A stretch of 64,000 bases of DNA, taken from the NCBI GenBank assembly GCA_050180895.1, contig JBFXDS010000012.1, positions 62,001-126,000 on the forward strand. The letters are read 5' to 3'. Below, in pieces: positions 55,355 through 63,812 of this stretch (position 1 is the first letter of the stretch; every line of letters starts with the position of its first letter). The translations under genes were made by a program, and so were the position numbers. The DNA comes from JBGPEQ01 sp050180895. GTDB taxonomy: Bacteria > Pseudomonadota > Alphaproteobacteria > Dongiales > Dongiaceae. Below the pieces are notes generated by a model, which was not told the DNA's origin, did no database searches, and saw only the letters and a list, made by a program, of their open reading frames with translations.

Positions 55355-56413
55355 ATGCGGCTGTTTCGACACTATACGGAAGTGCCGGTCGAGGCGCGGG
55401 GTGCCGTGGTGGCGCTCGGCAATTTCGACGGCATCCATCGCGGCCACCAGGCGGTGATCGCGGCCGCCGCGCAGAAGGCGCGCCAGCTCGGCACCAGCCA
55501 CGCCGTGCTGACCTTCGAGCCCCATCCGCGCGAGTTCTTCCGGCCGGACCAGCCGCCTTTTCGCCTGACGCCGCTGCGCATCAAGGTCCGGCAGCTGGAA
55601 GCCATGGGCGTCGACAACCTGTTCGTGCTGCATTTCGACGCAGAGCTGTCCGGCAAGAGCGCGGAAGCGTTCGTCGTGGAGGTGCTGAGCGAGGGGCTCG
55701 GCGTCGCCCATGTGGTCGTGGGCTATGATTTCGTGTTTGGCCATGGTCGGCGCGGCACGGCGACGCTGCTGGCCGATCTCGGCCGGCTCCATGGGTTCGG
55801 CGTCACCGCCCTTCCGCCCGTCGGGGCCGAGCAGGGCGACGTCTTCTCCTCGACCCGCGTGCGCGAGCATCTGCAGGCGGCCCGGCCGCGGGATGCGACC
55901 CTGCTGCTCGGACGCCCCTGGGAGATCGAGGGCCGGGTGGAGCATGGCCGGAAGCTCGGGCGCAGCCTCGGCTTTCCCACGGCCAACCTGATGCTGGGCG
56001 AGTTTCTTCAGCCCGCGCTCGGCATCTATGCGGTCAAGGCCGGCATCGACGAGGGGCGCGGCACCGTCTGGCATGACGGGGTCGCCAGCTTCGGCTACCG
56101 CCCGACCGTCGGCGGCACCCACCTCGTGTTCGAGGTCTACCTCTTCGACTGGAGCGGCGATCTCTACGGCCGCCATCTGCGCGTGGCGCTGATCGACTAT
56201 CTGCGGCCGGAGAAGAAGTTTGACGGACTCGAGGATTTGAAGGCACAAATCGCCCTGGATTGCGGCGAGGCGCGGCGCCTGCTCGCTGCCTACGCCGGAC
56301 CGGACCCCGGCGCGGTCCCGCGGGTGGCGGCGCCGGCGCGGACCTCCGACAATCCGCAGGATTTCTATGAAAGCGCGCTCGGCCCGCGGCGGCCGGTGCG
56401 CGACCGGGATTGA
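55355..56413 (+). CDS. ribF: Bifunctional riboflavin kinase / FAD synthetase
   Basis: 352-residue enzyme converting riboflavin to FMN and FMN to FAD. The N-terminal adenylyltransferase part has ALGNFDGIHRGHQAVI near residue 22 and VVGYDFVFGHGRRGT near 120; SSTRVREHL precedes the kinase part, which has GRSLGFPTANL (about 205), GVASFGYRPTVGG and FEVYLFDWSGDLYGR. The ATG at 55355 is chosen: it gives MRLFRHYTEVP, a normal start, whereas GTG at 55328 adds nine residues. It is followed 1 nt later by ileS, and this ribF-ileS-lspA order is widespread. No FMN riboswitch is visible upstream. Confidence 0.94.
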   Translation: MRLFRHYTEVPVEARGAVVALGNFDGIHRGHQAVIAAAAQKARQLGTSHAVLTFEPHPREFFRPDQPPFRLTPLRIKVRQLEAMGVDNLFVLHFDAELSGKSAEAFVVEVLSEGLGVAHVVVGYDFVFGHGRRGTATLLADLGRLHGFGVTALPPVGAEQGDVFSSTRVREHLQAARPRDATLLLGRPWEIEGRVEHGRKLGRSLGFPTANLMLGEFLQPALGIYAVKAGIDEGRGTVWHDGVASFGYRPTVGGTHLVFEVYLFDWSGDLYGRHLRVALIDYLRPEKKFDGLEDLKAQIALDCGEARRLLAAYAGPDPGAVPRVAAPARTSDNPQDFYESALGPRRPVRDRD

Positions 56414-56414
56414 C

Positions 56415-59273
56415 ATGAGCGTGGACTATAAAGCGACCGTCTTCCTGCCGAAGACCGACTTCCCGATGCGGGCCAACCTGCCCGAGCGCGAGCCCAAGAT
56501 CCTGGCGCGCTGGGAGGAGATGACGCTGTTCCAGCGCCTGCGCAAAGAGTCCAAGGGGCGGCCGAAGTTCATCCTCCATGACGGCCCGCCCTACGCCAAT
56601 GCCGACATCCACGTCGGCACGGCGCTCAACAAGATCCTCAAGGACGTGGTCAATCGCTCGCAGCAGATGCTGGGCAAGGACGCCAATTACGTCCCGGGCT
56701 GGGACTGCCACGGCCTGCCGATCGAATGGAAGATCGAGGAGAAGTACCGCGCCGCCGGCAAGGACAAAGACGCCGTTCCCATCATCGAGTTCCGGCAGGA
56801 ATGCCGGGAGTTCGCCGAACACTGGGTCAATGTGCAGCGCCGGCAGTTCCGCCGCCTCGGCGTCGAGGGCGACTGGAACAATCCGTACCTGACCATGTCC
56901 TACGCCGCCGAGGCGCAGATCCTGCGCGAGATCGGCAAGTTCCTGATGAACGGCGGCCTGTTCAAGGGCGCCAAGCCGGTGCTGTGGTCGATCGTGGAGA
57001 AGACGGCGCTCGCCGAGGCCGAGGTCGAGTATCACGACCATGTCTCCAACACGATCTATGTGCGCTTCCCGATCCTGCGCGCGCCGCTGAAGGAACTGGC
57101 GGGCGCTGCGGCGGTGATCTGGACGACCACGCCCTGGACCATCCCCGGCAATCGCGCCATGGCCTTCGGCGAGGACATGGATTACCTGCTGCTGGCGGTG
57201 AAGTCCGTCGTGGACGGCGCGGCGGTACGCGTCGGCGAGAAGCTGCTGGCGGCGGCGGAACTGCGCGCGACCTTCGAGAAGGATCTGGGGATCGCAGCCA
57301 GCGAGGTCGCGTGGTCCGGCAAGGGTGCGGCCCTGGCCGGCACCGTCGCCGCCCATCCGCTGCGCGGCAAGGGCTATGACTTCGAGGTGCCGCTGTTCGC
57401 CGGCCATTTCGTCACCACGGACCAGGGCACCGGCTTCGTCCATATCGCGCCCGGCCACGGCGCCGACGACTGGGAGCTCGGCATGGCGCATGGCGTCGAG
57501 GTGCCGCAGACCGTGAGCGAGGACGGCTCGTTCTATCCGCATGTCCCGTTGTTCGCCGGCAAACGCGTGCTGAAGCCCGACGGCAAGAAGGGCGATGCCG
57601 ATCCCGCCGTGATCGCGGCGCTGAAGGAGGCGGGGGCGCTGCTGGCGCAGGGCAGGCTCACCCACAGCTATCCCCATTCCTGGCGCTCGAAGGCGCCGCT
57701 CATCTTCCGCAACACGGCGCAGTGGTTCATCTCCATGGAGACGAACGATCTGCGCAAGAAGGCACTCGCGGCCATCGACGCCACGCGCTTCGTGCCGGCG
57801 CGCGGGCGCAACCGGCTCTACGCCATGATCGAGCAGCGGCCGGACTGGTGCGTCTCGCGCCAGCGCGCCTGGGGCGTGCCGATCGCGGTGTTCATGAACA
57901 GGAAGACCGGCCAGCCGCTGCGCGACCAGGCGGTGATCGACCGCATCGCGGCCGTGTTCGAGACCGAGGGCGCCGACGCCTGGTACAGCAGCCCGCCGTC
58001 GCGCTTCCTCGGCAACGACTACAACGCCGACGACTTCGAGCCGGTGAAGGACATCGTCGAGGTCTGGTTCGAGAGCGGCTCGACCCATGCCTTCGTGCTC
58101 GAGCCGCGCAAGGACAAGGATCTGGCGTGGCCGGCCGATCTCTACCTCGAAGGGTCGGACCAGCATCGCGGCTGGTTCCACTCCTCCCTCCTCGAGTCCT
58201 GCGGCACGCGCGGGCGGGCGCCGTACAACGCGGTGCTCACCCACGGCTTCACGCTCGACGAGCAGGGCAAGAAGATGTCGAAGTCGCTGGGGAACGCGGT
58301 CGACCCCCAGGACGTGATGAAGCAGCACGGCGCCGACATCCTGCGGCTGTGGGCGGTGTCCTCGAACTATGTCGAGGACCAGACGATCGGCCCCAACATC
58401 CTGAAGGCCAATGCCGAGAGCTATCGCCGCCTGCGCAACACGCTGCGCTATCTGCTGGGCGCGCTCGACGGGTTCGACGCGAAGGAGCGCATCGCGCCGG
58501 CGCAGATGCCGGAGCTCGAGCGCTGGATCCTGCACCGCCTGGCCGAGCTCGACGAGCTGGTGCGGCGCGCGGTCGACGACTTCGATTTCGGCGCGCTGTT
58601 CACGGCCGTGCACAACTTCTGTGCCGTCGACCTCTCGGCCTTCTACTTCGACATCCGCAAGGACTCGCTCTATTGCGACCGTCCCGACGATCCGCGCCGG
58701 CGCGCCGCCCGCACGGTGTTCGATCACCTGTTCGACTGCCTCACCGCCTGGCTGGCCCCGATCCTCTGCTTCACCGCCGAGGAGGCCTGGCAGTTCCGCC
58801 ACGGCCGCAGCGAGGCCGAACCCTTTGCCGACAGCGTGCATCTGCGCCTCTTCCCGGCGGTGCCGGCGGAATGGCGCGACGACGCGCTAGCCGCCAAGTG
58901 GGAGCGGATCCGCGCGCTGCGCCGCGTCGTCACCGGCGCGCTCGAGCTGGAGCGCGCCGGCAAGCGCATCGGCGCCTCGCTGCAGGCCCATCCCGCGGTC
59001 TATGCCGACGGCGCCCATGTCGAGGCCTTCCAGGGCATCGACCTCGCGGAGATCGCCATCACCTCGGCTGCAACGCTGCGGACTGGTGCGCCGCCGGCCG
59101 GCGCCTTCGCCCTGCCGGACGTGCCGGCGGTCGGCGTCGTCGTCGCGTTGGCGAGCGGCGAGAAGTGCGAGCGCTGCTGGCGCGTCCTGCCGGAGGTCGG
59201 CAGCCATGCCGATCATTCCGGGCTTTGCGGCCGCTGCGCCGACGCGGTCGGCGCCCGCGCCGCGGCGGAGTGA
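56415..59273 (+). CDS. ileS: Isoleucyl-tRNA synthetase
   Basis: 952-residue class Ia synthetase charging tRNA-Ile. The HIGH-type motif is PPYANADIHVGTALNK with HVGT at residues 66-69; the editing domain has WTTTPWTIPGN, and the KMSKS motif is at 620-624 in GKKMSKSLGN. The C-terminal zinc knuckle is intact (CERCWRVLPE ... CGRCADA), which places it with the bacterial type I enzyme. The ATG at 56415 lies 1 nt after the ribF stop. Length is normal. Its last base overlaps lspA. Confidence 0.97.
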   Translation: MSVDYKATVFLPKTDFPMRANLPEREPKILARWEEMTLFQRLRKESKGRPKFILHDGPPYANADIHVGTALNKILKDVVNRSQQMLGKDANYVPGWDCHGLPIEWKIEEKYRAAGKDKDAVPIIEFRQECREFAEHWVNVQRRQFRRLGVEGDWNNPYLTMSYAAEAQILREIGKFLMNGGLFKGAKPVLWSIVEKTALAEAEVEYHDHVSNTIYVRFPILRAPLKELAGAAAVIWTTTPWTIPGNRAMAFGEDMDYLLLAVKSVVDGAAVRVGEKLLAAAELRATFEKDLGIAASEVAWSGKGAALAGTVAAHPLRGKGYDFEVPLFAGHFVTTDQGTGFVHIAPGHGADDWELGMAHGVEVPQTVSEDGSFYPHVPLFAGKRVLKPDGKKGDADPAVIAALKEAGALLAQGRLTHSYPHSWRSKAPLIFRNTAQWFISMETNDLRKKALAAIDATRFVPARGRNRLYAMIEQRPDWCVSRQRAWGVPIAVFMNRKTGQPLRDQAVIDRIAAVFETEGADAWYSSPPSRFLGNDYNADDFEPVKDIVEVWFESGSTHAFVLEPRKDKDLAWPADLYLEGSDQHRGWFHSSLLESCGTRGRAPYNAVLTHGFTLDEQGKKMSKSLGNAVDPQDVMKQHGADILRLWAVSSNYVEDQTIGPNILKANAESYRRLRNTLRYLLGALDGFDAKERIAPAQMPELERWILHRLAELDELVRRAVDDFDFGALFTAVHNFCAVDLSAFYFDIRKDSLYCDRPDDPRRRAARTVFDHLFDCLTAWLAPILCFTAEEAWQFRHGRSEAEPFADSVHLRLFPAVPAEWRDDALAAKWERIRALRRVVTGALELERAGKRIGASLQAHPAVYADGAHVEAFQGIDLAEIAITSAATLRTGAPPAGAFALPDVPAVGVVVALASGEKCERCWRVLPEVGSHADHSGLCGRCADAVGARAAAE

Positions 59274-59767
59274 TCGCGGCGCGCATGCTCCGGCTCGGTC
59301 TCCCGGTCGCCGCGCTCGTGCTGCTGCTCGACCAGCTGACCAAGTGGTGGATCCGCGTCGTCGTCCTTGATCCGCCGCGCGAGATCCCGCTGACGCCGTT
59401 CTTCAGCTTGGTCTATGCGCGGAACACCGGGGTCAGCTTCAGCCTGTTCCGGGCCGATTCGCAGGCGGGACAGTGGGTGCTCTCCGGCGTCGCCCTGGTG
59501 ATCGCCGCCGGGTTGGTGGTGTGGATGTCCCGCATGACGCGCGCCTGGCCGATCGTGGCACTCGCCCTCATCGTCGGCGGCGCGGTCGGCAACGTCGTCG
59601 ACCGCCTGCGTCTCGGCTTCGTCTTCGACTTCCTCGATTTCTACTGGGCCGGCTATCACTTCCCCGCCTTCAATCTGGCCGATTCGGCGATTACCGTCGG
59701 GGTCGTCATGCTGCTGCTGGACAGCTTGTTCGGCCGCGCCGATGAGGCTAAAAAGGCGGCGAACTAG
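59270..59767 (+). CDS. lspA: Lipoprotein signal peptidase (signal peptidase II)
   Basis: 165-residue inner-membrane aspartyl protease that removes signal peptides from prolipoproteins. Both catalytic aspartates are seen: one in GGAVGNVVDRLRLG (about residue 112) and one in PAFNLADSAITVG (about 138). There are four hydrophobic helices, and NTGVSFSLF is the conserved loop. The GTG at 59270 overlaps the ileS stop; ATG at 59285 would give a protein five residues shorter. The stop codon lies within the left end of the palindromic element at 59764. A lipoprotein gene follows, a probable substrate. Confidence 0.94.
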   Translation: MIAARMLRLGLPVAALVLLLDQLTKWWIRVVVLDPPREIPLTPFFSLVYARNTGVSFSLFRADSQAGQWVLSGVALVIAAGLVVWMSRMTRAWPIVALALIVGGAVGNVVDRLRLGFVFDFLDFYWAGYHFPAFNLADSAITVGVVMLLLDSLFGRADEAKKAAN

Positions 59768-59932
59768 TACCAGGAATCACATATGGCCGAGACGGGCCCT
59801 CACCCCCACCCTCTTCCGCTACGCGGGCGAGGGGGCGATCGAAACCGGCCGCTTCTGCAGCGTCCCCTCTCCCGCCTGGCGGGAGAGGGCCAGGGTGAGG
59901 GTGAGTCTATCTTCTCTGATAGCGGGTACTAG
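59764..59932. repeat. 169-bp MITE-like inverted-repeat element between lspA and the lipoprotein gene
   Basis: Outer ends are CTAGTACC (59764-59771) and GGTACTAG (59925-59932), exact inverses. Inside lie larger inverted arms, 59797-59835 and 59864-59901, rich in CCCTCACCC...CCCTCT...CCGC and their complement, each partly self-complementary. The left end supplies the lspA TAG stop and the right end reaches the AGGAGG ribosome-binding site of the next gene. Confidence 0.7.
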
Positions 59933-59942
59933 GAGGATGGGG

Positions 59943-60542
59943 ATGCGGACCAACCTGTGGATGAGCCTCGCCGCCGTCGGGCTGGTGCTCGCGCTCAGCG
60001 GCTGCGGCAACCAGGTACGCCAGGCCCTCGGCATGACCAAGCGGTCGCCGGACGAGTTCCAGGTGGTGGCGCATGCGCCGCTGACCCTGCCGCCCGACTT
60101 CAACCTGCGGCCGCCCGCGCCGGGCACGCCGCGCCCGCAGGAAGGCACGACCCGCGACCAGGCGCAGACCGCGCTGTTCAGCAACAGCGATGGCGGCGGC
60201 CTGTCCGGCGGCAGCGCGTTCAGCACCTCGCTCGACACCCTGGCCGGGCCGGCGCAGTCGGCCGGCGAGGTGGCGCTGCTGCAGAATGCCGGCGCCACCG
60301 GCCTCGACCCGGACATCCGCGCCCAGATCGACTCCGAGACGGCGGCGCAGGTCGAGCGGGATCAGACCCTGATCGAGCGGCTGGTCTTCTGGCGCAGCCC
60401 CGAGCCCTACGGCACCGTCGTCGATCCGGTGGCGGAAACCGAACGGCTGCGCGAGAACCAGGCGCTCGGCAAGCCGGTCACCGAAGGCGAGACGCCGATC
60501 GTCATCCGCCGCCGCCGCGGCATGCTCGAAGGCATCTTCTAG
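59943..60542 (+). CDS. DUF3035 lipoprotein, BamF-like
   Basis: 199-residue lipoprotein with signal MRTNLWMSLAAVGLVLAL and lipobox LSGC, cysteine at residue 20. The mature part has KRSPDEFQVVAHAPLTLPPD near residues 30-50, the DUF3035 signature, and is otherwise polar and proline-rich (NLRPPAPGTPRPQ). In alphaproteobacteria DUF3035 proteins (BamF) are reported as components of the outer-membrane beta-barrel assembly complex. The ATG at 59943 is chosen because AGGAGG lies 6 nt before it; an ATG at 59937 is too close. Neighbouring lspA would process it. Confidence 0.86.
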   Translation: MRTNLWMSLAAVGLVLALSGCGNQVRQALGMTKRSPDEFQVVAHAPLTLPPDFNLRPPAPGTPRPQEGTTRDQAQTALFSNSDGGGLSGGSAFSTSLDTLAGPAQSAGEVALLQNAGATGLDPDIRAQIDSETAAQVERDQTLIERLVFWRSPEPYGTVVDPVAETERLRENQALGKPVTEGETPIVIRRRRGMLEGIF

Positions 60543-60648
60543 CCGCCCGCGTTTCGGCGATCACCGTTTCGTGTTGCAGCGGTCATTGCCGGTGCGCCTC
60601 GCCGCGCCATATGACCACGACCGGACTGACCTTCGCGTGAGGGATGGC

Positions 60649-62142
60649 ATGGGCAGACGTTCGCTGCGGATCGCGTGCTCGAGACTGCAGAACCACCCTG
60701 CGTCCTTCGACAGGCTCAGGATGAGGGAAAATCTTCGTGGCACAAAGAACGACCCTCATCCTGAGCCTGTCGAAGGACGCACGTCGCCGCTCCCGTTCTC
60801 CGGCCGTCTGGCGACGCTTGCGGCGGTCCTGATCTGCGCGGTCCTCGCCGTTGCGCCGGCGCCGGCGCGCGCCGCGGTCTTCAATCCCAGCAGCGTCACG
60901 CTCGGCAACGGGCTCCAGGTCGTGGTCATCGAGAACCACCGCGCGCCCGTGGTCACGCACATGGTGTGGTACCGCGTCGGCGCCGCCGACGAGACGCCCG
61001 GCAAGACCGGCATCGCCCATTTCCTCGAGCACCTGATGTTCAAGGGCACGAAGACGGTGCCGCCCGGCGCCTTCTCGGAGACGATCGCGCGGCTCGGCGG
61101 CAGCGAGAACGCCTTCACCTCGCAGGACTTCACCGCCTATTTCCAGTCGGTCGCCGTCGAGCATCTGGAGGAGATGATGCGGCTCGAGGCCGACCGCATG
61201 GTGAACCTGGTGCTGACCGACGAAGTCGTGCTGCCCGAGCGCGACGTGATCCTCGAGGAGCGGCGCCAGCGCGTCGACAACGATCCGGGCTCGCAGCTCA
61301 TGGAGATGATGCGGGCCGTGCTCTTCCTCAACCATCCCTACCGCCTGCCGACCATCGGCTGGGAGCACGAGATGCGCGGCCTCACCACGGAGGACGCCGT
61401 CGCCTGGCACAGGAAATGGTACGCGCCCGGCAACGCCGTCGTCGTCATCTCCGGCGACGTGACCATGGCGCAGGTGCGGCCGCTGGCCGAGAAATATTAC
61501 GGCGTCCTGCCGGGGCAGCCGGCGCCGGCGCGCGTGCGGCCGGCGGAGCCGGTGCAGTTCGCGCCGCGCCGCCTGACCCTCGAGGACGGCCGCGTGCAGC
61601 TCGCCTCCTGGTCGCGGCTCTATCAGGCACCCAGCCATCATCGCGGCGCCACGGAGCATGCCTACGCCCTCGAGGTGCTGGCCGAGATCGTCGGCGGCGG
61701 CACCTCCAGCCGCCTCTACCGCGGCCTGGTCGTCGACCGCAAGGTCGCCACCAGCGCCGGCGCCGGCTACGACCCCGACAGCCTCGACCTCTCCACCTTC
61801 AGCTTCTACGCCTCGGCGCAGTCGGGCGGCGGCGTGCAGGCGATCGAGCAGGCCATCGACGCCGAGATCGCCCGGCTGCTCGCCGACGGCGTCACCGAGG
61901 ACGAGCTCGCCCGCGCCAAGTCCTCGCTGCAGGCGGGCGCGGTGAAGGCCCGCGACAGCCTGTCCGCCCCGGCCCGCATCGTCGGCCGCGCGCTCGCCAC
62001 CGGCAGCACGCTCGACGACGTCGAGGCCTGGCCCGAGCGCATCGGCGCCGTCACCGCCGCCCAGGTGCAGGCCGCCGCCAAGGCCGTGTTCGACCCCAAT
62101 TATTCGGTGACCGGCCTGCTGCTGCCGAAGGCGGGGAAGTGA
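60649..62142 (+). CDS. M16-family zinc peptidase, catalytic subunit type
   Basis: 497 residues from the ATG at 60649, preceded by GAGGG. The zinc-binding inverted motif HFLEH is at residues 124-128 (GIAHFLEHLMFKGT), with the downstream glutamate region EEMMRLEADRM; the second domain begins near residue 270. M16B peptidases work with an inactive partner, here the next gene. Oddity: residues 18-44 are the translated family-A palindrome (60700-60780), inserted in frame between a basic MGRRSLRIACSRL segment and the signal hydrophobic core LATLAAVLICAVLAVAP. No ATG, GTG or TTG occurs after the palindrome and before the signal, so translation must cross it or start at ATG 60721 inside it. Start uncertain. 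Confidence 0.88.
   Translation: MGRRSLRIACSRLQNHPASFDRLRMRENLRGTKNDPHPEPVEGRTSPLPFSGRLATLAAVLICAVLAVAPAPARAAVFNPSSVTLGNGLQVVVIENHRAPVVTHMVWYRVGAADETPGKTGIAHFLEHLMFKGTKTVPPGAFSETIARLGGSENAFTSQDFTAYFQSVAVEHLEEMMRLEADRMVNLVLTDEVVLPERDVILEERRQRVDNDPGSQLMEMMRAVLFLNHPYRLPTIGWEHEMRGLTTEDAVAWHRKWYAPGNAVVVISGDVTMAQVRPLAEKYYGVLPGQPAPARVRPAEPVQFAPRRLTLEDGRVQLASWSRLYQAPSHHRGATEHAYALEVLAEIVGGGTSSRLYRGLVVDRKVATSAGAGYDPDSLDLSTFSFYASAQSGGGVQAIEQAIDAEIARLLADGVTEDELARAKSSLQAGAVKARDSLSAPARIVGRALATGSTLDDVEAWPERIGAVTAAQVQAAAKAVFDPNYSVTGLLLPKAGK
60700..60780. repeat. Palindromic element, family A, inside the first M16 peptidase leader
   Basis: Perfect 28-bp inverted arms (60700-60727 and 60753-60780) around 25 bp. 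It is read in frame as part of the peptidase N-terminus and contains an ATG at 60721. It is the same length as the copies at 55143 and 62160, and is preceded by CTGCAGAACCA, like the copy at 55143. Confidence 0.95.
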
Positions 62143-63617
62143 TGATGCAAGACGGTCGTGCGTCCTTCGACAGGCTCAGGATGAGGGACAATCTTTGTGG
62201 CACGAAGAACGGCCCTCATTCTGAGCCTGTCGAAGGACGCACCCTGCCGATCCCGACCTCCTGGGCGTCCCTGATGCAGCGGGCATTTTTCATCCTTGCA
62301 CTGATCGCGCTGGTGATGAGCGCCGCGCCCGCCCGGGCCGCGATGGACGTGCAGGAGGTGACCAGCCCGGGCGGCATCAAGGCCTGGCTGGTCGAGGACC
62401 GCAGCATGCCCTTGATCGCCGTCGGCGTCGGCTTCCACGGCGGCTCCACGCTCGATCCCCCCGGCAAGGACGGGCTGGCGATGTTCGTCTCCGGCCTGCT
62501 CGACGAAGGCGCCGGCGACCTCGACTCGCGCGCGTTCCAGCAGCGCCTCAACGATCTCGCCATCGACTTCAGGTTCGACGCCCGCATCGAGGACTTCACC
62601 GGCTCCATGCGCACGCTCACCGCGCATCGCGACGAGGCGTTCGAGCTGCTGCGCCTGGCGCTGACCGCGCCGCGCTTCGACGCCGAGCCGGTGGAACGCA
62701 TCCGTGGCCAGCTCCAGGCCGTCCTCGCCGACGAATCGAGCGATCCCGGCTCGATCGCCGACCGCGTCTGGTGGCACGCCGCCTTCGCCGCGCATCCCTA
62801 CGGCCGGCAGACCTCGGGCACCGCCGCCGGCCTCGCCGCCGTCACGCCCGAGGACCTGCGCGGCTTCGTCGCCGGCCGCTTCGCCCGCGACAACCTGATC
62901 GTCGGCGTCGTCGGCGACATCGGCGCCGCCGAGCTGCGGCCGCTGCTCGACCGCACCTTCGGCGCGCTGCCGGCGACGGGCAAGCCGGTGGAGGTCGCCG
63001 ACAGCGCGCCGGCCGCGCCCGGCGCCGTCATCGTCGTCGACCGCGCCCTGCCGCAGAGCGTCGTGCTGTTCGGCGCCGCCGGCATCAAGCGCCACGACCC
63101 CGATTTCTACGCCGCCTTCGTGATGAACCACATCCTCGGCGGCGGCGGCTTCGCCTCGCGGCTCATGCAGGAGGTGCGCGAGAAGCGCGGCCTCGCCTAC
63201 TCCATCGGCACCAGCCTGGTGACGCTCGATCATGCCGGCGTGGTGCAGGGCACGGTCGGCACGAAGAACGCCTCGGTCGCCGAGACCGTCGCCCTCGTCA
63301 AGCAGGAGTGGCGGCGGATGCGCGACGAGGGCCCGACCGAACAGGAGCTGGCCGACGCCAAGCTCTATCTCACCGGCTCCTACGCCCTGCGCTTCGGCAG
63401 CACGTCGGCCATCGCCGCCGGCCTCGTCGGCGTGCAGCTCGAGGGCTTCCCCGCCGACTACTTCGCCCGCCGCAACGACTACATCGACGCGGTGACCCTC
63501 GCCGACGCGAAGCGCGTGGCCCGCACCCTGCTCGACCCCGACTCCCTCACCTTCGTCATCGTCGGCGAGCCCGACGGCGTCACCGCCACGATGCCCGCGC
63601 CGGAGGGATTGTTCTAG
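62142..63617 (+). CDS. M16-family peptidase, non-catalytic partner type
   Basis: 491 residues if started at ATG 62142, which overlaps the previous stop (TGATG); a second ATG follows at once. The zinc motif is absent: where the partner has HFLEH this protein reads MFVSG (GLAMFVSGLLDEGA), as in the regulatory subunits of M16B pairs, which keep substrate-contact Arg/Tyr residues in the C-terminal half (about FASRLMQEVREKRGLAYSIG). The signal peptide is MQRAFFILALIALVMSAAP, which could instead begin at ATG 62274. The family-A palindrome (62160-62240) lies in frame between the two candidate starts. Co-translated with the catalytic subunit. Confidence 0.88.
   Translation: MMQDGRASFDRLRMRDNLCGTKNGPHSEPVEGRTLPIPTSWASLMQRAFFILALIALVMSAAPARAAMDVQEVTSPGGIKAWLVEDRSMPLIAVGVGFHGGSTLDPPGKDGLAMFVSGLLDEGAGDLDSRAFQQRLNDLAIDFRFDARIEDFTGSMRTLTAHRDEAFELLRLALTAPRFDAEPVERIRGQLQAVLADESSDPGSIADRVWWHAAFAAHPYGRQTSGTAAGLAAVTPEDLRGFVAGRFARDNLIVGVVGDIGAAELRPLLDRTFGALPATGKPVEVADSAPAAPGAVIVVDRALPQSVVLFGAAGIKRHDPDFYAAFVMNHILGGGGFASRLMQEVREKRGLAYSIGTSLVTLDHAGVVQGTVGTKNASVAETVALVKQEWRRMRDEGPTEQELADAKLYLTGSYALRFGSTSAIAAGLVGVQLEGFPADYFARRNDYIDAVTLADAKRVARTLLDPDSLTFVIVGEPDGVTATMPAPEGLF
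62160..62240. repeat. Palindromic element, family A, at the start of the second M16 peptidase gene
   Basis: 81 bp, same layout as the copy at 60700, with one mismatch in the stem (position 62220). It is read in the same frame as that copy and lies at the equivalent place ahead of the signal peptide. Confidence 0.93.
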
Positions 63618-63636
63618 CGCGCCGCCCGCGCCGGAC

Positions 63637-63706
63637 GTAGGGGCGAGCGGCGCTCGCCCGTCCATCCGTCGCACGGCGCCACGGGCGACCGGCCGGTCGC
63701 CCCTAC
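63637..63706. repeat. REPIN-like doublet, family B copy 2
   Basis: Left arm (63637-63658) is identical to the arms at 22380. The right arm (to 63706) shares the terminal GTAGGGGCGA on the opposite strand but has a different hairpin, GGCGACC...GGTCGCC instead of GGCGAGC...GCTCGCC: the stem change is compensated on both sides. It abuts a gene remnant downstream. Confidence 0.8.
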
Positions 63707-63715
63707 ATCCGGTGT

Positions 63716-63812
63716 GCGAGTCGTTTTGTCCGACCTTGACGAAGCCGGGATGTCGAGCGTGCGTCAGCACATAGACGTAGCCGCCGATTTCAATTGGTGC
63801 ATTTCGCGCAGA
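63716..63812 (-). pseudogene. Remnant of a T5orf172/GIY-YIG-type nuclease N-terminus
   Basis: The minus strand reads GGYVYVLTHARHPGFVKVGQ and then a few residues, before the frame enters the REPIN-like element. GYVY.L......GFVKVG is the N-terminal signature of T5orf172 (MUG113-like) GIY-YIG domains, whose usual continuation is missing. No ATG, GTG or TTG start precedes the domain, and the frame is continuous with the upstream gene except for one TAG (63813-63815). It looks like a truncated remnant cut off by the repeat. It could also be the C-terminal domain of the upstream gene, separated by a nonsense mutation. Confidence 0.5.

Noticed and set aside
55143..62240. CRISPR array from recurring palindromes
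   Set aside because: Copies are kilobases apart, 81 bp long, and not separated by uniform spacers; no cas genes are present.
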